Shown piece by piece: positions 1 to 12,836 of a stretch of DNA of 64,000 nucleotides. The stretch spans positions 304,418-368,417 of the forward strand of contig ML769404.1 of NCBI GenBank assembly GCA_009733575.1, in the 5' to 3' direction. Under the pieces are notes generated by a model, which saw only the letters and a program-made list of their open reading frames with translations, was not told the origin of the DNA and ran no database searches. The stretch's first letter is position 1, and each line of letters starts with the position of its first letter. Origin of the DNA: Gymnopus androsaceus JB14 (taxonomy: Eukaryota > Basidiomycota > Agaricomycetes > Agaricales > Omphalotaceae). A program made the translations under genes and the position numbers.

Positions 1-554
1 AGCTGCGGTGTTGAATAGAGTTAGACGCGCGTCAAAATCCAACGAGATGCTCGAAGTATTTCGATTGGCAAAGACTGGTAATGTAGAACGGATTCCGAAG
101 GAGAAAATACACTAATGGAGGTGACCATGACGGTAACAAGTTAACTGGCGCGTCTTGTGGGCGGTTAAAATATGAGGTTAAATTAATTAGGCAAGACAGA
201 GATTGGCTTTAGAATACAGGAATCTTTAGAATACAGGAATACTATGGTGGGAAGCTTACTGATAATGAAGACCGAGTACCATCTCATTCCCAGAATCCAT
301 AAAAGCTGCTTAAAGATACATCACAAGTTGAGCAATGAGTGTATGTATAAGTAATGCGATGGCGAGATGAATGATATTGTATCAGAATACTACAGTGGTG
401 GGTGATGTCGACGCTACTAATAAATAATATAAAAAACATGCCACAAATAGATACAACAGTGTCCAAGTTCGTGCGTTAAGCTTTTCCGTAGTAAAGTCGT
501 GAGGTGAATAAATAACATAAAGATCGCAGGCGCGGAACGTAGTCCCTGAGACGT

Positions 555-1129
555 CTAGTCGATGTTACGCCCGCACTGCATTACCACAGTGGCGATGATA
601 CAAGCGTCGAGTAAGCCAAGCTGAATCGCCTGATTGGTCAAGTCAAGCGTGATCGTACCGTGTCCCCGAGAGATTCTGGCGAGAAACACAGGGTTTGAGC
701 CTGCAGAGTGCATCTAAAAGAACATTTATTTAAATCCTCGGCAGCAAGGAATTTATTCAAGCGACTTACATTAATGTAGCGGTCCTGCGGTGCCCACGTA
801 TATCGGGCATTTTGGAATTGCATACTTCGAGCTCTGTTACCGAGTTTAGTCCCCGCGAGAACAACTGAAGGATATGTGGTATTTTTCACTTACCTCTCAT
901 CCGAATTCAAATGCAACCAGTCTCTAATGGGATACTTGGACATTACATCACGTATTTCGACAAGAGGTTGTCGTTGCCATTCGACAAGGGCACAACTCCT
1001 TGAGCCTCCGGAAGCCTGGATTTTTTGAAAAAGCGTATACATAGGATTGTGGGGGTCGGTTACAACGTGAAGGTACCTCTCCTGATCAGGGCCAATGACA
1101 GTGCAGTTTAGGATGTCTGCTTCCGTCAA
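555..1129 (-). CDS. DUF6593-like small protein, three exons
   Basis: Three exons (1129-894, 833-770, 713-555) join in frame into a 152-residue protein ending in TAG. Introns have GTAAGT donors and AG acceptors and are about 56-60 nt long. The middle contains LVEWQRQPLVEIRDVMSK, a stretch ending WLHLNSDER, and YTWAPQDRYI after the first splice. The C-terminus has FLARISRGHGTITLDLT and a hydrophobic tail ending LQCGRNID-like (MQCGRNID). This order matches the basidiomycete family I know as DUF6593, whose members have an EW/VEI strand, a WAP motif and a C-terminal hydrophobic segment. Function is unknown for the family. Family assignment is from memory of motif layout, so moderate; the gene model itself is well supported because all splice phases close. 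Confidence 0.7.
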
Positions 1130-2505
1130 GTCAACTAAAATACGTGAACGTCAAAGTGGAAGGTTTACCTGGGTTGTAAGATGTGATGTAAAAAGTGATG
1201 AGATTGGTTGGAGGTGGTGGCTGCCAGTATGGGAGAGCACCGAGCGTTGACGGTTCAAAACCATTGTTATCCCATAATGCAGAGCTATGTCTTTGGCCTG
1301 CCTGAGGCCATCCAGAGAATGGGTTATGAGAAAGATCCAGAATGTAGTGTGAAGAAAAAAGCGAAGAGGAAGAATATAAAAAACGATAGCGACGATGCAC
1401 CCAGCGAAGAGAAGGAAGGAATGAAAGTGGGCTTATTGAAGAAATCCAAAATCAAATAGAAGAGAGAAGAAAGGTGAATTGAAGCTACATGTCTAAAGCT
1501 GGCCTCATATAGTTGCTGGCGTTGAGCATTTCAGCAAGCGACCACTGGCCCGGGAGTCTTTGTGAGTCAACGAATGTTTCGTTTGAAGCGCATTGGGCGG
1601 CGGAATGAGAAGAGTAAAGCCTACTCTGTATCGATGGAGCTGCTCCTAGAGGCGCGGTTTAGATGAGAACACGTCAATAAGTCAATATCGCATTCGGAGT
1701 GGCAAATTGTAGCAATGTACGCAAAATAACAAGTTGAACACCGTCGAACCAGAGGATTGCATACGAATAAACTCACCACTGGAGAAGGATGATTGATAGA
1801 TTCTTCACCCAACCGATGCTGAAACTTTCAAACATTGGAGACTACAGCCCCACCGTTCTTATTAATTGGCAAAGTCAGTATAGCAAGTTCATGGGTATGA
1901 CGGGGAAGGCCTAGACTCGCGACCAATCCCACCTACGTAATTTATTTGGTGTAAACAACCAAATCCGTTTGTTTGTACCATAAACAAAGGAAATTCCTAC
2001 GCTACGGATCCTTCGGTCCGAGATGGCTGTGCCATAGTTTCAAATAGAAACGGATGGTCACGAGCCTAGGGAAGGCCTGGGGAAACCTGAAGCTTCGGCT
2101 ATACAGAAATCTTACAGAGTTGACAGGAGGCCCGTAACGCAGGATATAACCAATAGGCGGGCGAGCGAGGCCGATTTTCTCACAAGCTTCCGACGTCGCG
2201 GGTGCAGTGCTCACTGCTTCGCTGTGTTCAGGTGAATTGTTCTCGTTAGCAAGTTTATCAATCCTTAACAAAGGAATTAACTTAACAGGGAAACTACAAC
2301 ACTCTTACACGGTCAATACGAGGTTCGAATGCAAAAGAGACGTGCAATGTTACTACAGCTAGGGACATATTGGACAAAAAATGTATACAAGTACACCAAC
2401 ACTACATCCCAGGACAAGGGAGAGAGCCGTCAAATGTCTTGGCTACATAGCATATCTGAACAAAGAGTCATGTTAGCGGGTCTCAAGAAAGAGGATAGGA
2501 TATAA
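1130..2505. other. Intergenic region, no supported gene
   Basis: About 1.4 kb between the DUF6593-like gene and the E2 gene. Short open frames occur on both strands, including a lysine-rich plus-strand frame at 1208-1459, but none has recognisable motifs or splice continuity. It would hold the promoter of the minus-strand DUF6593-like gene at its left end and the 3' flank of the E2 gene at its right end. Confidence 0.4.
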
Positions 2506-3167
<662 letters not shown>

Positions 3168-4102
3168 TGATGATTAGACTAATACGGCGTACAAACTAGA
3201 AAAATTAGGCATAATCGCAGGAGATCAGGATGACGATGAGAAGAAGGACATCGATGGGAAATTTGAGGCAAAAAGAGAATGATATCGTTCGTGAGCTTCA
3301 TACGAACCATGGAGTGGAATCATTCACTCACAATGTAACAGAGAAGAAAAAAGTGCGTCCAACGACCTGGTGGTGAGGGGATAAGCTGTGTGGTAACGGA
3401 GTTGGGCCTTGTTATTACTGTTTGTGCACGGGGACAGCGCTTGCTTTATAAGATAAGGCGCTAAGAAAGTGACTCAATTTCTCGCTCTTTTCGCTCTTCC
3501 GTTGCGCTTCCTGGTACTTGCTCCGAGCATTAAAATTTGCATAGTAGACGCTTCCTCAATACATTTATATAGGCTACGGTTGCGCAAGCAAGTAATCTCG
3601 AATCAAGGTCTGCAAGATTGGATGCATTCGGTGTCACATTGTTCTACAACATTCTGGAAATAAATATAAAAGGGAAGGACGACATTTATATATTTAGAGG
3701 CATAGTAATCAGAATGTAATGTTCAAACATCCTTTTAAAACAATAAAAGCAATCCGATGTGAAGGGGAGGAAACTCTACTCCTCACTTTTGCCCTTGTCT
3801 CACAGATCGGCTTAAGATGTCAACGCTAGAATAACTTGAGCTGTAATCGATTTTTGAGAGTGAAAGTTGTGGATTTGATGGGTCGTCCGACCGGCAACAA
3901 GGTTTTGAGAAACTTCGAGTATTGTATCGTAGAGAATTTGCGTTCCGGGAGGGGTCGTAATCTATGTGAATCTATGTGAAGCTTGAACAGATCGTTGCTG
4001 TAGATGTACAGTACTAGTCACTGGCCAGGAAGAAGAGTTATTACGCTTTGACCGCCTGATATTACTAATACTTATCTTTTTCCTTCCTACTTCCACTGCG
4101 AA
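3168..4102. other. Intergenic region between divergent E2 and riboflavin kinase genes
   Basis: About 935 bp separates the divergently transcribed UBC4 and FMN1 genes, so it should contain both promoters. It holds only short, unconvincing open frames (for example 3469-3663). A pyrimidine-rich tract just before the FMN1 start (about 4075-4098) is typical of fungal core promoters and 5' leaders. Confidence 0.4.
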
Positions 4103-4807
4103 ATGGTATTCGAGTCAACACCACCTGAAATCTCCATTCCCCAATCATTATCTTCCACTCGCCCCCTTATCGTTGGCCCTCCGAGTCCCTCTTTACCTTA
4201 TCCTATCCGCCTACAGGGTCCCGTTATGCGTGGTTTCGGCCGAGGAGGAAAAGATCTTGGCTGTCCAACCGCGAATTTACCAGATGACGCAGTGGATGGG
4301 ATGCTATTAGACGGTGTTAAGAACTCCAAGAACAGTACGGACCGTGTTCCAGAAGGGAAGGATGGTGTAGGAACTGGAGTTTATTATGGTTATGCCAGAG
4401 TTTATCCTCCGGAATCAGCAGGAAGCGAGGCGGAAGCAAGTAGGTTTAAAGAAGAAGACAAAGTCGTGTTACCTATGGTTATGAGTCTCGGATGGAATCC
4501 ATTTTATAAAAACGAGAGGCTCACGGCGGAAATCCACATTTTACATTCCTTTGCATCCGATTTTTATGGATACCAAATGAAGGCTCTCGTCCTGGGTTAT
4601 ATCCGTCCCGAGCTGGATTATACCACTAGAGGTGATTAACTCTGCGTCTATCTCTTGATTCATACTGATATGTACGTACAATCGTATTCAGAGGGTCTTA
4701 TCCAAGACATCAACACCGATAAACGCGTCGCGCTCAACTGTCTCGATAGACCAGGTTATAGCGTTTTTGCTGGGGACGAGTTTTTCGATTCCATACCCAC
4801 AGCATGA
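4103..4807 (+). CDS. FMN1: Riboflavin kinase
   Basis: Exons 4103-4631 and 4692-4807 join in phase (codon split G|AG) to give 214 residues and TGA. The protein has the flavokinase signature: GFGRGGKDLGCPTANL near residue 47 (the PTAN motif binds ATP and riboflavin), GVYYGYARV, MSLGWNPFY, an AEIHILH stretch carrying the catalytic glutamate, and DFYG followed by LGYIRPELDY. Exon 2 supplies the C-terminal helix (LIQDINTDKRVALNCL). It phosphorylates riboflavin to FMN with ATP, the first step of flavin cofactor synthesis. Length is close to yeast Fmn1. If the intron is not spliced, translation stops two codons into it. Confidence 0.95.
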
Positions 4808-5421
4808 GGGAAATGCTTAGATTAGAGGTTTACCGAATATTGGGTGCTATAGATTCAAGTATGTACTGTATGCTTGCTGTTTGGGTTTACACGGGGATTT
4901 CCATCGATTGGAATGAATTATCGAAGCAGCTAAATTACTACGAAGAACTACTTACTACAAGAAAGTCACTGTAGAATAACCTTCTCTTTCTGGGGGGGTC
5001 TGTGATTTCAGAACGGACCATCGAATTGCAGATGGAACTGGGTCGTCCTTTAATTATAACCTAGATTGGGACCATTACATCCATCAGCCCGGTGCTGCAA
5101 CAAGGCCGGTAATTAATAATTCATGAATGCAATGTGACAGCTGGAATAGTATCGCTTCTTCGCACTGCAAACTGCTATATTGAGAATGAGGGTGGCCGCG
5201 AGTTAAAGTGGGAGGGAGGAGATCAACCCTAGAGACTTCGCGGAGATCCATAAACTGGATTTCGTTGGTTACGGGCCCGGAGGAGTAAGCGCAGCATTGA
5301 GAACATTTTAGCTGGATCGTTCTGAATTGTACATTCTATATGGTGATATATTAGGAGTGTGCATGAACGGAGAAAGCAGGATAAGAAGTATTCACACGCT
5401 TGTTTCTTGGATCTGTCTATC
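4808..5421. other. Intergenic region, no gene seen
   Basis: About 610 bp between FMN1 and the cullin-like gene, both on the plus strand. It should contain the FMN1 3' end and the promoter of the downstream gene. An in-frame upstream ATG at 5359 would add 21 residues to the next protein but lacks supporting similarity. Confidence 0.4.
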
Positions 5422-6501
5422 ATGTCGTCGAAAGGGAAGGAAAAGGAACCAGCCCCCATTCCCCCTCTTCCCAATCCTGCGACTGGAAGCGCAAACCCAG
5501 CAGCTTCTTTGTCTGCTCTTTGGGCCTATATTACTCCTGCATTGCACCACATTATGAAGAGCCCGACGAACAACACTTCTAAAGCTCCGGCCATCGAGGT
5601 GGATTTTTATGCAGGTGTTCATTCAGCCTGCTACAACTAGTAAGGTAGCTGTCTTCTTCCATTGAAAAATATCCAATTCATTATTTTCAGTATCACTTCT
5701 CAGACCGAAGCGTATAATTCTTCCCCTCGCAAGCCGGACGAAGTTCCCATCAGTGGAACAGATCTTTACGACCAGCTCGACAAATACTTTGCCGATGCTG
5801 CCCGAGAGCTTTTGCTTGGTGCTCCTCAGGATGATTCCGACCTCATCCATTATATCATTCCCTGTTTTAACCGCTATTCTGCGGGTGCGAGTTCCGTCAA
5901 TCGCTTGCTCAACTATGTTAATAGGGTAAGGTCGTTACTACCGTTGCGTGAAATATTCATATTCATCCCTTATAAGGCATATATTAAACGTGCGGTTGAC
6001 GAAGATAAAGGTTGGCTCACAATCAGCGATGTCCTTGAACATGTTGCAAAGACGGCCAAGGTCACCGACACCCGAGAGCAATTGGCCAAGAAACTCCGGG
6101 AGAAAAGGACTGATGAGTTGAAAAAGTGGGCTACCGCGTCTGGGGAATTGGCGGATGCCGAAGCTTGTGCAGAAGCTGCGAGCCCTGTTGACCGTATAGT
6201 CCATATCAGCGCTCTCGCTCATCGTCGTTTTCGTTTGGAGTTTATTGATCCTTTACTTGCAGTCCCCAAGTTTAAAAAAGGGACCAAGGTCAAGAACAAG
6301 ATACCCAAGTCAAAGGGTTCGGGACCTCCTCCTGGCCCCAAGGGTCGTTTGGCGAGGATGGTCAAGGAATTACTAGAATCTCCAAACATTGGAGAGGAAG
6401 ACCGAGTTAGACAGGCGTCTGAGCTTGCGACAATGCTGAGAAGATGTGGGATACGTCCTGACCATCCTCTTCGAAAGAAGCTTGCAAAATATCAGAGCTA
6501 A
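5422..6501 (+). CDS. Cullin N-terminal repeat-like protein (no cullin-homology domain)
   Basis: Exons 5422-5639, 5691-5925 and 5977-6501 splice in phase to 325 residues. The start is MSSKGKEKEP. The sequence follows the cullin-1 N-terminal repeat: an LWAYITPALHHI segment, a YNYITSQ segment built across the first splice, TDLYDQLDKYF, a DLIHYIIPCFNRYSAG segment and a LLNYVNR-YIKRAVDE segment. The rest is basic and proline-rich, ending in a short helical stretch (KELLES to KKLAKY). Full cullins are about 750-800 residues with a cullin-homology domain and a neddylated lysine; both are absent, and a real stop ends the gene. It may bind Skp1/F-box-type partners without a RING ligase end, or may be a free-standing paralogue known from other mushrooms. 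Role is inferred. Confidence 0.8.
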
Positions 6502-6643
6502 GTAGCGTCCGGATTTATTTACATTTTTGGATATACAACCTCTCAATGTGTATTTATTTATGAATCAATTTCATTGTGATACAGCGTACATTCATCCAAC
6601 AAATATGAACTAATCGTGCATAGTCCGTAACTAAATTTATTTA
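6502..6643. other. Shared 3' region of convergent genes
   Basis: About 140 bp between the plus-strand cullin-like gene and the minus-strand IES2-like gene, which converge here. AT-rich, consistent with poly(A) signals for both. Confidence 0.4.
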
Positions 6644-8632
6644 CTACATCGCTTCCAAGACCTTCAAATGCGCAATTCCACAAGCACCAATCTGCCAATC
6701 CTTCACCAGGCGATACTTTCTCGGGTCTTGGCATCCAGAGACTGCGCATATCGCGGGTGGGCGTGATTCTGGCAATGGTGGAGGCGCAACTTCGTTAGAC
6801 GAAGGGAGGAAGGCAGCAGGGACGGCCAGGTAGATGCGCATTTGCTTTTCTTGTACAGGAACGGCGGAAGCTGCATCACGTAGAGCAACTTGCGAAGAGG
6901 CAGATGGTTCGATTTCCATGGCGTCGCTGGGCTCTACCGGCGGTTGAATGTCTGCCATATCCACATCTCCTTTAGCGCCATCCTTTTCTCCGTGCTGTGA
7001 TACAGCTGCACTCGTTTCAGCCGGGGCAACGTAGGTCGTTGAAACCCATCGGAACATAGGTACAACAGGCCCTTGAGTATTTTTCGAGAGATCACTGCCT
7101 CCAACACTTTCCTCAACGACGTTCTCTTCTTCTTGTTCTACCTGATCTTCACCCTCCTCTGCGTTACCTTCCGCACCTTGCCCATCGACGTCCATAGCAT
7201 CGTTTTCTTGTGCATCTCCACCTCCTTCATCAGGCTTAGGGCGTCTGGATGCCACAGATCCTACGACAGCACGTCTTCCTCTTCGAGGCGGTGCCCCCGG
7301 GGAGTCATGGTGCATTTTATATGATCCAGTTCCTGGAACATCTGGTTTTGTCGTAGGAGTAGAATGACCTGTAGCTTGAGAGGGACCTCCTCCACGCTTC
7401 CCCCGTGGGCGGCTTTGTTTTTTGAGGAGACGGTTAATGGTCTCGAGCTGGCAGACAATTAGTCCAAGTCAATAATGATGGTCTTGTAATGCATACCTTT
7501 TCATCCTCGAGCTTTTTCTCGGAAAGGTTCTTGCGTTTCCTCGCGTTTTCCTCTCTACGGAGTGCGAGCTCGGTTTCGTTGAGAATCTTCTTCTTCTTGG
7601 AACCTGCTTGGACGGACTGGGCAGCAAGATCCGAGTCTAAATGGCATCAGTATACCCAGCAAGGGCCGAGATAAAAGTGACTTACCTAGAGCAACATGGG
7701 AAGAGTCCACGACACTTGCCAGGACTGCCTGTCGTGTAGTCATTGAACGAGATTTGGTGCCCGGCTGCTGAGCACGAGGAGGCACATTGATGACCATGTC
7801 TTCTTCGTCTTCGTCTTCCTCCTCTGCGTCCTGCTCGGATTCAGGTCCTTCACCATCTTCGGACTCGGGCTCGGAGGAGGAAGATTCAATGTCTGCGACG
7901 ATGTTGAGATATAATTGTAATAGGAGCGAGGAGTATACCTTGTATTCTACGTCTGCCTCTAACAGCTGCGCTCCGCTTAGCCACTGTTCTACGTCCAGGT
8001 GTGACTTTCTCCTCTTCGGGAACAGGCGTGGCGGTATTAGACGTTGAGCTGGCAGGTATGGTAGGAAGCTTGAGCTTGATTTTGAGCCGTGGCTTCAGAG
8101 GAGATTGTGCCACTTCCTCATCCTCAGAGTCGACTGGAATGAATTTAGTTTCGTCTAGATGAGTAAAATTCGGCGGTACCTTCTGAAAGCTGGAAACGAC
8201 GCTCAGTAGGTGAATAGACAACGCCCTTGAATACATACCTCTTCTGGAGCCTCTTCTCCCTCAATATCGACGTCTTCTTCAGCCTCAGCATCAGCATCTT
8301 CGCCTTCAGACATCAACATGTCTTCGCTGCCCTCTTCTTCTTCTTCGTACACGACCCTGGCTTTGCGCTTACCCTTTGCTACCGAGGCAACCTTTGCCTT
8401 CTCTTCAGCTTCAGCCTTTTGCTTCTGCTGCTGCTGATTCACTTCGCAAACGTCTCATTTCTGCGTCGTCTGCTCCGAAATTCCAGCTTTTGTTATCGGG
8501 ACCACTGGAATTGGACGCGTCGTCGTCGAAGAGTTCTTCTGCAGAGCGTTTGAATCGTCGTGGTGGGCCCGAAGACGGGAAGGAATTGAATAGACTCGAA
8601 TCTTCATCGGTTCTCTGGATCCTTTCGGCCAT
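6644..8632 (-). CDS. IES2: INO80 chromatin-remodelling complex subunit B/Ies2-like (PAPA-1 and HIT zinc finger)
   Basis: Five exons (8632-8239, 8182-7939, 7892-7686, 7636-7497, 7447-6644). The middle holds the PAPA-1 conserved region: a KKKKILNETELALRREENAR stretch, then KRKNLSEKKLEDEK and LETINRLLKKQSRPRGKR across a splice. The C-terminal zf-HIT-like region reads CAVSGCQDPRKYRL. Long acidic runs and lysine/arginine clusters fill the rest. This layout is that of Ies2/INO80B, a regulatory subunit that stimulates the INO80 nucleosome-sliding ATPase in the nucleus. The exons total 1,789 nt, one base over a multiple of three. The N-terminal frame (MAERIQRTDE...) must shift by +1 near 8440-8450 to meet the QQQQKQKAEAEE frame, so either one extra base is present or the true start differs. 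Confidence 0.82.
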
Positions 8633-9052
8633 CTGATGCATGTACCGTTATGGTGTGGATTGCTCACGAAACATACTTTTAGATTATTTCGGCCCGATCG
8701 CGAGCGCTCAATACCAAATTGGGCAATGTTTCCCGCCTCCCCGACACTACTCGACCATATCCGCGTTATGTTCAAAATTATTCCTGAAATCGATATGCAC
8801 TTCTCCGAGCAGCTATGCTCGTTTTTGAGTAACCGTTAGCTTCCGATATAGGTGGATGGAGATGACATTCCACGCCAGTAGGTAACCTTCATGAGACGTA
8901 TATGTAACCTTTCCATTAATGCAAATTAAGTAGGGTGGCGTAGAGAACAAGGAATAAAAATATATGGGGATAGGAAGACCAAAGTGAGCTAAGTATACAA
9001 ACAGAATGACAAGCAAAATGAGCAAAGAAGAATAGCAATGTACACATAACAA
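8633..9052. promoter_or_regulatory. Intergenic region upstream of the IES2-like gene
   Basis: About 420 bp between the IES2-like start and the stop of the next minus-strand gene. It should carry the IES2 promoter and the neighbour's 3' untranslated region. No specific element was recognised. Confidence 0.35.
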
Positions 9053-12000
9053 TCATCTCGAAGAAGGACTACTATTTGCTGAACCTGACCCAGGTTTATT
9101 CGAGTCGATGACACCTGTAAGTTGCTGGCTACGCTTCTGAGCCAGTTCAAGGTGCCGTTGTAAGGTTCTGAACAAAAGAATCAGTTTTTGCCATCCTCGA
9201 GACACAGAAAAAAAACCCACTTGAGTTGACCCTCCAAATCGTTAATCCTCTCCTTTCCTCCTTGTCTCTCCCTTTTGACACGCTCCTCGGCCGACTTGAG
9301 CCTAGATTCATACTCCTTCACTCTCGCCTCCCACTTTGAATCAGCTGCTGCAGTCTTCTGGTTCAGCGCAGCCATCTTTTCTTCAGTTTGCAGCAACTGA
9401 TTCTGGGCATTGTTCAGACGTCGTTCCGCCGTCGCAGCCCGGGTCGAGAGAGCGCGAACCTCCATCGTATCCCCTTGCCCAGGTCGTTTGATGCCAGAAA
9501 GTTGAGCTGACAGCTCAGCGTTGGTAGTCTAGCAAAACGTGTCAACGTATACTCTGAAAACAGAGTCGAAATAAAACAGACCTTGAGAGCTTCAACTTCA
9601 CCTTCCTTGGTGCTGTATTTGCGTCTCCAGGTAGCCTTGGTCTCAGCAAAGGCCTTGACACCGGTCTCAAACTTGTCAATCTGCTTCCAGCGATTATCCA
9701 ACTGTTTTCGCATATCGTTCATCTTTTCCGTGAAGCGACCTTCGACCTCTTTGCATCGCTTGTCAAAGTCCAACTGAATTTGACTCAGCGCTTTCAGGCG
9801 AGTGATGAGATTGTCGTGGAAGACGCTAAAGTTGGTAAACGGTTTTGTCTCGGCTTGACCGCTTTTTTTCTGCAGGAACAGATAGATTAGCAAGTATACG
9901 CCATGTGAGGATGAAAGTACGCACTGGCGTCTTATCGACACCAAGGATCTTGTCCATGTATTGATAGATCGTTAGTAGGAGCGTATTCCGCTCCGTCAAC
10001 TGATCCCTATACTGGCTTTCAGCAGTCAACAGCGATCTCTGATCCTTGGACAACCGCGACTCGAGTTCAGAGACCCGAGTTTTGAAGGACGCAATCTCGG
10101 CTTCAGCTGTCTTGAGACTCGATTGGGTGGTGTCGAGCTTCTCCGAGATATTTAGTCGAGCCTGCGTCTGAGCTGCAAGCTGGCTAGCGAGGTCCCTGTT
10201 CTCCGCGTGAAGCTTGTCGATAGCTCCGTCGCGGTCCCTTCCTTTATGGTCTCTGTCGTTGAGTTCGCCTCGTGCGCGTGAGAGATCATCTTCTAGGCGT
10301 TCCAAGTCCCTCTTTAACCGATCCACTTCTAGCTGCAGTGAGAATTGAGCAGTGGAATGCGTTTCTCCCGCTCGTTTCGACTCGGTTTCAAGTGTCTGCA
10401 AAGCAGTTTGCACAGCTTGCAAGTCGAATTCACGTTGAGTAAGAAGAGACTGCGTTCTTGCGAGATCTGTAAGAGCGCTTTGAAGTGCCGATTCTTTGGC
10501 TTCCAGAGCTCGACGCTCTGCTCGTAGCTTGGCATCATGCTCCTTATCGGCGGCGTCAAGATCGTTTTCGGCTCGTTCCCGAGCCTCGCGTTCACGTTCA
10601 AGCTCTTCGACCACAGTCTCGACATGGTTGGCAAGTTCTTCTTCGCGAGAGCGATGTGCATGAATCTCTTGACTACATGCTTCAAACGCCTCAGTCATGT
10701 CGTCGAGTTCGGCTTTCAGAGTGGCACATTTCTACGGACGTGTATTAGTATATCGTATATGAGAGTCTGAAAGACTTACCTCTCTAAGAGCTGAGGTCAA
10801 CGTTTCTAATCTGTCTCTTTCGGCATCTTCTTCCTCCTTCATCTTGTCGTGATCCTCTTTCAACCTATCGTTCTCGTCTTCCAACACGTACACCTGTTCG
10901 CTAAGCTTCTCGATAGCATCGTTCAAGGTCTCAATTTGAACATCTTTTTCATCGGCTTCCTGTTCCAGATGAGCGAGTGCAGCTTCGAACTTGTTGTGAA
11001 GATCGTTCGTGTTGGTTTCCAGCTCGGATATTGTCAGCCGGAGATCTTTGCATTCCGCATCCCGTTCCCCGAGAACCTATACAAGAGTGTCAGATAAAGC
11101 TGATAATGGAAACTGAAGACGCACATCACGCAACTCCTCCACTTGTTGCTTGTGGTCGTCTACTTCGCCTCTCCACTCGTCCTCTACCTGAGCCACAATC
11201 CGCTGATGTTCAGACATCATTTCATCGATTGTCTGGTCCTTCCTCTCGATATCGTCTTCCTTTTGCTGGAGCTCGATCAAAGCAGCAGCTAACCTATCCT
11301 TGAGCGCATTCAAATCGTCTTCAACGGCTTCTCGCCCCTCCCTCTCTTCCAGCATCTGGGCCCGGCTTTGACTCCGCTCTATCGATTCGGCTTCTCGCCT
11401 CTGCTGCAGCTCTTCGATATTGAGCCTGAGAGATTCAATCTCGTCCAGTAGATCCACCTTGTCGTCCTCTTTCTGGTCCAAAAGCTGAGCTTGGTCGGTG
11501 ACGGTCTGCTTGAGCTGATCAATCTCCGACTCTAGGTCGTCTATCCGATGAGCATTTCCAGCACTAGACAAATCCCCTTTCCGTTCCACGATATCCTGCA
11601 GTCGTTCTATTTCCATGACATTATCCTCCAACAGTCCCCTAACATTCTCCAATTCCTCTTCAAGTTCGAGATTCCTCGCTTCTACTTCTCGTATTGCTGC
11701 ATCTCCGCCATCGACCGACGACCGTCTTCGTCTCAGCTCCCGGATTTCACGATCGCGCTCTTCTAGTTTCGCTTCTAGCTCTCGTTCGCGTGCTCCTCGA
11801 GACCCAGTATTACGCTGTAGTTTCTCTAGTTCACGTTCAAGTTCGAGCAATAGCTTCTTGAGACGTTTAATTTCACGACCGCGATTATGAGTTTCGATTT
11901 TAAGAGTGATGTTTTGTTTCAGAGCAGCATCCATTTGCTCCGGGGCAAGTTCGGCTAGACGTTCCTCTAAAAAGTGGACTCGGAGTTTGATGTCAAAGTT

Positions 12001-12487
12001 TTCCTTCTTCAAACTGTCGATATGCTGAACGAGGTGATTAGAAGCGATCCATGTGGGCTATATGTTACCTACCTTTTCCTGATCACGGAGAGTCAGTGTT
12101 ACTCCCTTTTGGCCCCCTCCAAAGCTCGGGACGACTGCGATGCCGTGAAGCTGCTGGACGTGTAGAGACAGGAGTGTCCAATCCTGCATCTTCCCATCTA
12201 CTCTTCTCCATAGACGGTGTTTCAACATCTTCGTCGACTTCTGTCTCACTAGTAAGCCTGCGAGACAAAGAAGATTCGCCCTTTCGACGAAAAGCAAAGA
12301 CATTTGCAGGCGGAGGAGTGGTTACCGGTGCGGAAGATTGTGCAGTTGTTTGAGAAGTGGCGGAAGGGACTCGAAGGCCTGGCCGTGAGGGAGGAGAGAA
12401 ATCCGAAGGCAATGAACCGAGAGTGAGTTCAGGATTGCCCAAGGATTGCAGGGAAGAGTCAAAGGCACTGAGGAGAGCATCGGACAT
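9053..12487 (-). CDS. Cnn_1N-motif coiled-coil protein, gamma-tubulin complex recruiter (Mto1/Pcp1/Spc110-like)
   Basis: The start is MSDALLSAFDSSL and the stop is TGA at 9055-9053. Introns lie at 12072-12025, 11124-11077, 10779-10732, 9924-9870, 9581-9529 and 9220-9168. Around residue 130 the sequence LTLRDQEKHID then LKKENFDIKLRVHFLEERL is the centrosomin N-terminal motif 1 (Cnn_1N), which binds the gamma-tubulin complex. About 900 residues of nearly continuous heptad coiled coil follow, rich in E, K, R and Q. The protein would anchor microtubule nucleation at spindle pole bodies or cytoplasmic MTOCs. The N-terminal frame ends 20-60 nt before the Cnn motif: either a small intron lies around 12140-12205, or one extra base is present. 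With one base removed the exons give about 1,042 residues. Confidence 0.85.
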
Positions 12488-12836
12488 GGATAGTAGTACT
12501 GGTTAAACCTTTAATAAGGAGTCAGTTTGAGTGACATCCAAGACTGTAGATTTACTTGGATGTTAGAAGACTAAAGCCTTCCCAGGTCGTGGCCAGCTCG
12601 TGGAAGACGCGAAGAAGAAACGTTCAACTTGCAAGTTCAAGTTCAAACGGGAATACTTACACGTGATCGGAAACGCGGACAGTAGTACTAGCTACAGTAC
12701 TACAGATTTGGACTCTACTACGTCTTACGAGCTTACTTCACATCGGACCAAGTGAGGAATGCATAACTTGTTCATTTTCATATTCATAGAGCCAAGCCAT
12801 ACAATACAAGATACATGTGCCTCGTCCCCAACCCTT
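12488..12836. promoter_or_regulatory. Promoter region of the Cnn_1N gene and 3' flank of RPS13
   Basis: About 350 bp between two minus-strand genes. No coding potential. It should contain the promoter of the Cnn_1N coiled-coil gene and the RPS13 3' untranslated region. Confidence 0.4.

Noticed and set aside
1228..1275. A tRNA-like stretch (ATGGGA...TCCCAT with GGTTCAAAACC)
   Set aside because: The possible acceptor pairing spans only about 47 nt and the T-arm stem does not pair; no anticodon arm can be drawn.
1208..1459. An 83-codon lysine-rich plus-strand frame
   Set aside because: No similarity and the composition is that of intergenic AT-rich DNA.
2002..2271. An 89-codon minus-strand open frame
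   Set aside because: No motif, no splice partners and low-complexity composition; most likely chance.
10345..11890. Several plus-strand open frames over the Cnn_1N gene
   Set aside because: They are antisense shadows of a glutamate-rich coiled-coil gene on the minus strand, where such frames are expected.
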